Below, piece by piece: positions 58,892 through 64,000 of a stretch of DNA of 64,000 nucleotides. The DNA is from Paramecium octaurelia. Its lineage: Eukaryota > Ciliophora > Oligohymenophorea > Peniculida > Parameciidae. The notes below the pieces were generated by a model. That model saw only the letters and a program-made list of their open reading frames with translations. It searched no databases and was not told the origin of the DNA. Location of the stretch: assembly GCA_905182995.1 (NCBI GenBank), contig CAJJDP010000162.1:189068-253067 (forward strand), given 5' to 3'. Within the stretch, counting starts at the first letter, position 1, and each line of letters opens with the position of its first letter. The translations under genes and the position numbers were made by a program.

Positions 58892-59887
58892 TCATGGTTT
58901 GTGGGCATATTCTCTAATTTGAAAAAGATGAGATTTGAAATCCCATGTTATTAAGAACTATCCATCTTGACTCATAGTTCCAAATATTTGACTCCATAAG
59001 ACTTTTTTGAAATCAATCACCTATTACAATTTGTACTCCTCAATTTCTTCTTTGGTTGAGAATACTATCTTGATTATATTCAATTTGTATCCTTGTTTGA
59101 TAAGAAGACAATTTTTCGATGATACATAGACCATAGGAAAATAATAATTACAGGGTTGATCCCCTCCTTAAATTTCTGCTTCTGTTATTTTAAAAAATTT
59201 CTCGTTTTCATAGTTTAATTGATATATTTCTAAATTAGATTATCTATAAGGTTAAAATACGAAAATTTCATTTTTAACAAAAGATAATCTATATCCAAAA
59301 TTAGAAACAACTATCCTTTGTGTAATAATCCATTAATCAAAACTTAATGCTTTTAATATTAATATTGAATTGTTATCGCTGCAAGAAATTAATTTATTTC
59401 CAATATTATTTATTGATAATGAGTAAATTTATTAATTAAACAGTTTTATAGTTTACACACATGAAGATAATGAAATACACCAAAATTTAATTGTAGAATC
59501 TTTTGATCCACTAATAGCGAGATCTTCGGATAATGGATGCAACACAAGGCAGTTAATCCAATCAGAATGACTTTTCAATTTTATTACATATTTTGAGTTT
59601 ATAACTAAGTTTGATGACCAAATAATTATATTATTATCTCTAGAACCTGAAATGAGCCACTATTTAATTTAAAAAAAATTTAGAGTAGTGACATTATCAA
59701 AGTGCTTGTTAATTTGTTGAATCTATTTTAGATATTTGTGTTTGAACTAAAAGATTTTGAATTTCTTTTTAGATCCTACAAGAAGTAATGTATTTGATCT
59801 ATTTATTGCAAGTGCATTGCTAAACTATCCTTGGTGATAAATAGAAATTATTTCATAACTAAAATTATTCTCCTATTATTCTTGCAT
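58892..59887 (-). CDS. WD40-repeat protein, 331 aa
   Basis: The frame from ATG 59887 (MQEQQENNFSYEIISIYHQG) to TGA 58892-58894 has no intron. Blades are visible as LVGSKKKFKIF, ISGSRDNNIIIWSS, ISGSKDSTIKFWC, CLVLHPLSEDL and the last QFLITWDFKSHLF. The ending resembles that of the WD40 gene at 54129-57284 (LLTWDFESKL), so the two are diverged paralogues. The long coiled-coil/B-box N-terminus of that relative is absent here. The same frame stays open upstream to 60262, but that part is antisense to the lectin gene, so 59887 is the better start. Probably a protein-interaction scaffold; partner unknown. Confidence 0.72.
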
Positions 59888-60104
59888 TAATCTTATAGAT
59901 TAAATGGCTTTCGTGTTCTATTATAATAATTAATTATTTTTAATATTTTTATGATATCTATATATTTTATACCCAACAAAATGTTTCTTAATGCTCTTTT
60001 GTAATACCTAAGAAGGTCTCTTATATGATAAAAATAAAAATTTAATCAAAGCTTCCTTTTTTTATTCCAAATTGATTAGTTTCAATTCTGTTAATTTTTT
60101 ATCA

Positions 60105-61439
60105 ATGAAAATTTTTGTTGTACTATATTTATCTGCTATGGCTTATATAAAGTACGATTCAGGACTAAATACTGATTTTAATCCTAGTACGGCTGGCTTT
60201 TTGTGCTAAAACTCTTATTCATTGGAGTAGACAACATCCTTTAATGGTTAATTTTAAAACATTCCTCAAGTCTTTATACAACTTAATTGGGTTGATATTG
60301 CCAAAGGGAATACTGAATATCGATTATCAATAACATCTATCACTTTAACAAGTAATTATATACTATAATTCAGATTTTATGGTGAAAATATTTTGTCCAT
60401 CATCAACAAGAACACATACACTGAAATTTTAATGGTATGCGATTGATGATTAGCGAGTTCAAGTAATAAACGCTTTTAATATTGATAATCCAACAATTTC
60501 AAAAAATTATTAGCACTTGAATGCGAATGCTGAATAAGGAATGTTATTTCCTATAAGTTTATCTTATGTTGGTCCCCTTGATTTTGTTATTTAAGTATCA
60601 TTTGGCCTATATTAATCCTTAGATATCGAGCATAACCAAAACTGATGTTACAATAGAGATTTCAAATCCTTCAGGAAAATTTGTAAATCTTAAACAAATT
60701 GGTTATTAAATTGTCTTAGGAACCAGCGAAATCTTTACTACCTTGGGACTCTAAACTGTAACAGGTACCTCTTACACTAGTGAAAATTATAATTTATTGA
60801 CCAATAAATGGTTCTTGACTCCCATTATTGGAGTAAATTATCCTGATGACTACTATTTATAATTTAGATGGACTTATACTTATACAGCCTCAACGGTTTC
60901 TTGTAAAATTGATTCATGTAAAATTATACACTAAATTAGGGGACAGACTTGTGAAACATACACATTAAAAAGTATGGATGTCCTACGTAATCAATACATA
61001 GTATTTACCTCTTTATTGTGTGACTATAAGAATTTCCTAAAAAATTGACCTAGAAGCCATCAACAGATCTACAATTTATTCTGAAATACCATAAATTAAT
61101 GGCGTTTTCAATTAAATTGGAACATTCACTACTATTATTGACAAATCAATTTCACCATTAACAATAAATGTCATAGTAAAATGTTCCTAAGGAAAAAAAA
61201 TTACTAGCAAGTTTAATAAATGCAACAATTGCTCACCGTAAATGTTCTATACATTTACTCATAATTGCCATAATTAAATTAATTAAATCTCTTATTTTCC
61301 CAGATATATTTCTTCAATTTCAGCTCATTAAGAATTAGAAATAATTATAAGTGCTTCAAGAATTTAACTCAATCAAATAACCTATAATTAGATCAAGGCA
61401 GTTATAAATATTTTAGATATTGAATTGGGCAATATTTGA
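60105..61439 (+). CDS. H-type lectin domain protein, secreted, one frameshift
   Basis: ATG 60105 begins a signal peptide (MKIFVVLYLSAMAYI), followed by a domain with YDSGLNTDFNPSTAG, FIQLNWVDIAKGNTEYRL and SITSITLTSNYIL, typical of H-type lectin modules of Paramecium. Exons are 60105-60434, 60454-60594 and 60623-61439 with introns of 19 and 28 nt. A Cys-containing C-terminal part follows (SCKIDSCKIIHQIRGQTC, KCNNCSPQMFYTFTHNC). One A too many in the A6 run near 61033-61038 breaks the frame; the total is one base over a multiple of three. Expected role: cell-surface or secreted carbohydrate-binding protein. The frameshift may be a consensus error. Confidence 0.75.
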
Positions 61440-61611
61440 TAAAATAATATAATTTATAATATAATAATAAACTACTTTTTGATTAAAAAAACAAGATATT
61501 AAAGTTCTACAGTCTATTTAGTTTTATATAGAAAATAATAATTGTTCATAATTTATCATAACCATCAATATGCTTTCCTACTTTAAGTGCTAATAAATTC
61601 TATTTTAATAA

Positions 61612-62722
61612 ATGAATTGTAAAAGAATGGTTATCGGGATGAATAATGATCTTAAAACAAAACGTACTTCAGGAAATTAAAATTTTAAATTAGATGGAAA
61701 GAATCCTGAAGAAGTGATTAAGAATGCTATTAAAGAAGCTGAAAAGAACTAACAAATTAAAAAATAATGAAACTAATCTATAATAATCTAAAATTGATGT
61801 ATAATTTATTTCGTATTCAACTTAATGTAATACAACTGTTTAAAATTTTGCAAATTTAATAGGAATTTACTCAAGAAACATCTTCGGTTAGAATCATATT
61901 GGAGAATAACTTCGCTATTATTTTTAGAGATTGATGGAATATTTTCTTTGAACTAAATATCGAAGTCTTAAAAATGATCTCAAAATGAATAACTTATTTT
62001 TCAGATTCGAATGTTTGAATACCAAAAAAATTTTGTTCTATATTTTAAATAAAGAATTTCAATAATATCAATGAAAAATTCTCCTCATAAATTGTTTTGT
62101 TTTAACTTAGGGCTGTTTAGATTTATAACCATTATTGTATGAATTCAATCAAATATAGTTTCAGTTTATTGAGAATAAAAAGTGTAAATAGTAAAAAATA
62201 TTGACTAGTATGAATTTAAATAAATAAATTTAATGGTAGCTGGATAGAGAAATAAAGAAGATAATTTTAAAGTGAGAGACTTCTTAAGAAAATCTTTTCT
62301 TACTAAAATTAACATGATAGTGGACAAAATATTACCCTATAAAATTATTCTTTTTTTAGTATATTTTTCGAGGCAAATTTTCTGCTAATGGCATTGGAGG
62401 TTTTTCTTGATATAATCAAGAGAAATCTTGCACTTACCATGTCGAATAAGCTGAACGTACTTTAAACATTGCAACAATTAACATAAGGCATTTCCCTTAC
62501 AATGTTCAAGAAATAATATCATATTTTTACTTACTAAATCGCTTTGTTCTAGACTCTTCCAGTAAAAATATTTGTAGAGCAACCTTGATAGCCTAATTCT
62601 TTATCGTCACTACTGCTCTGCTATCTTAGCTGAGGAAAAAAAAAGATTCTGTTCTAGAACAACACTGTTTCCTTTATCATTACTTGAAATAATTGAAGAA
62701 TCGATAAAACAATCAATTATGA
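61612..62722 (+). pseudogene. Decayed gene with five in-frame TGA codons
   Basis: ATG 61612 opens a 51-codon frame (MNCKRMVIGMNNDLKTKR). One base later (61769) a single frame stays coherent for 951 nt to TGA 62720-62722 with no indel (SKNICRATLIAQFFIVTTALL, RTLNIATINIRHFPYNVQE). It is interrupted by TGA at 61949, 62072, 62273, 62315 and 62408. Since TGA is the only stop elsewhere in the window, the simplest reading is a pseudogene that accumulated nonsense changes while keeping its frame. No family is recognised. Confidence 0.5.
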
Positions 62723-63107
62723 GGGAGTAGTGGTCCTTAATATATATAAAATTGTATAAGTAAATAATATATAAATCGAAATAATCTAGCCCAAGTTTTC
62801 AGGAACGAAATATAACTAAAGGATTATAAAACGAAAACATGGAAATATATGCATAAGAATAAATTCATGTATTACAAATGATATTGTTGAGGATCATAAC
62901 TTATAAAAATGAATATAATAATTGAAGCCAAGTTTGATATAGAGAAATGACAAAGTAGGATGGAAATATGATATTTCAATTATGGTAATAAATAATAAAT
63001 TAGAGATTGAACAGCAGGGCTTTATGAGAATATCATAATTTAAAAAAATTTGGAAAACTAAAAGGCATTTGAGGTAAAAATTTGATAGAAGGTTGCAATT
63101 TCTTCAT
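62723..63107. other. A/T-rich spacer
   Basis: Between the decayed plus-strand gene and the minus-strand coding region; no coherent frame was found. Confidence 0.5.
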
Positions 63108-64000
63108 TCAAATCTAATTATCTATCTAAACTCTCTTGTGTTGTAGATGTTAAATATAATTAAGTATATTCACTAGTTTAAATTACTTTCTTTGATCTAT
63201 ATATCTGCAAAAAAGACAGTCAAGATTTTATTTGTTCTAATATGCTTGAGTTTGCTTTTCTACCATAGATTTTACATTTTGAAAAATTGAAAGAATTAAA
63301 ATTTAGAATTTTCCATAATTTTGAATATCTATTATTGATTTTTATTTAACTGTGATTAATGGGTGACTAACTAATTCAAAAATTTCAGAATGTTAAATGA
63401 TTACTCCTTAACCCTAGATTTAATACTTTAAAATCTAGTTAATCAACATCTCCTATAGATATTGGCTCTTGACTTTTAAAATTTGTACCATTGATATCAA
63501 CTTTAAATGATCTATACTAGATGCAAATATACTAGATTTCATTAATTCACTTATCATTAATATAAATGAGTAGCTCTACATCATTCTTAGGAAAAGAAAA
63601 ATTATTAAAAAATGTCCTTAATAACACAAAAAACATATTTCAAAGCAAAACGCACCATTCTTCAAATCAAACGAATAATTTTGTTAGAGGAATCTTTTGA
63701 ACTAATAACTGTTTAAAACCATTATAGAAATAGGTGAAACTAATAATTACCAAAATATGTTGTCAAATTATATCTGAAGATTACTTCTATCCTAAATGCT
63801 TTAATAAACGGAAAATTAAAAAATACTCTCTTTAATTTCATGTTTAAGAATACTTTGATTTTTTCGAATAATAGCTAAATTTTTAATATTTTACACTTGA
63901 AAATAAAAACTAATTTCTTGATAATAGTAATTGATTTCTATTCTGAAATTATGGCTATTCAGTTATAAATGAAAAAATAATTGAAACATTATTTATAATG
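63108..64000 (-). pseudogene. Degraded minus-strand coding region, continues beyond the window
   Basis: Protein-like minus-strand segments lie in at least two frames. One frame is TGA-free from about 63890 to TGA 63108-63110 (IDIQNYGKFQILILSIFQN, NLDCLFCRYIDQRKQF). The second carries better-looking blocks (VDINGTNFKSQEPISIGD, FPKNDVELLIYINDK) with an in-frame TGA. A 34-nt GTA...TAG interval (63358-63391) could link them. The best reconstruction needs several frameshifts, so it is either a pseudogene or poorly resolved sequence. No domain recognised. Confidence 0.4.

Overview
The window looks like macronuclear DNA of a Paramecium-type ciliate. The evidence is in the sequence: it is AT-rich, and long coherent reading frames appear only if TAA and TAG are read as glutamine and TGA is the only stop. 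Introns are tiny (mostly 19-34 nt, GTA...TAG, a minority ending AAG or CAG), and neighbouring genes are often separated by 6-100 bp. All coordinates below use that code. Exon joins were checked by hand for frame (total length divisible by 3).

Layout. 1-3.2 kb: 5' part of a secreted beta-helix-like membrane protein, minus strand. 3.9-5.8 kb: SPAG16/PF20, an axonemal central-pair WD40 protein. 6.0-7.6 kb: a ciliate two-TM protein. 7.6-12.6 kb: three tandem minus-strand genes (coiled coil, DEAH-type RNA helicase, CCCH finger plus propeller). 12.8-16.8 kb: a coiled-coil gene, a PTB-like RRM protein and ARPC2 (p34 of Arp2/3). 16.9-22.4 kb: coiled-coil genes around a nucleolin homologue. 22.5-29.8 kb: an N-myristoylation-type AGC kinase, inositol-3-phosphate synthase, a possible peroxisomal or membrane protein, a PARL-like rhomboid and small coiled-coil or hypothetical genes. 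42-45 kb: a TTC12-like TPR/ARM protein (dynein-arm assembly). Right part (45-64 kb): a frame-broken AGC kinase, several hypotheticals, two WD40 genes, an H-type lectin and at least two decayed coding regions.

30.1-41.0 kb is structurally unusual. A 972-bp repeat carrying an SF-assemblin gene occurs in both orientations around a segment with a MORN-repeat gene and a divergent coiled-coil gene. Four scaffold pieces separated by single N's overlap each other as reverse complements. The junctions fit two orientations of the same internal segment between inverted repeats, meaning either flip isomers in polyploid somatic DNA or an assembly artefact.

Another single-N junction (55,976) joins two near-identical 1-kb pieces that differ by a 26-bp segment bounded by TA dinucleotides, the signature and minimal size of a Paramecium internal eliminated sequence (IES).

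Functional theme: several genes belong to cilia, basal bodies or the cytoskeleton (SPAG16, TTC12, SF-assemblin, MORN, ARPC2 and many coiled coils). Isolated single-base frameshifts, mostly in A/T homopolymers, become frequent to the right of 40 kb. Some may be consensus errors rather than biology, and this is stated for each gene. I saw no tRNA, rRNA, CRISPR array or telomere repeat.
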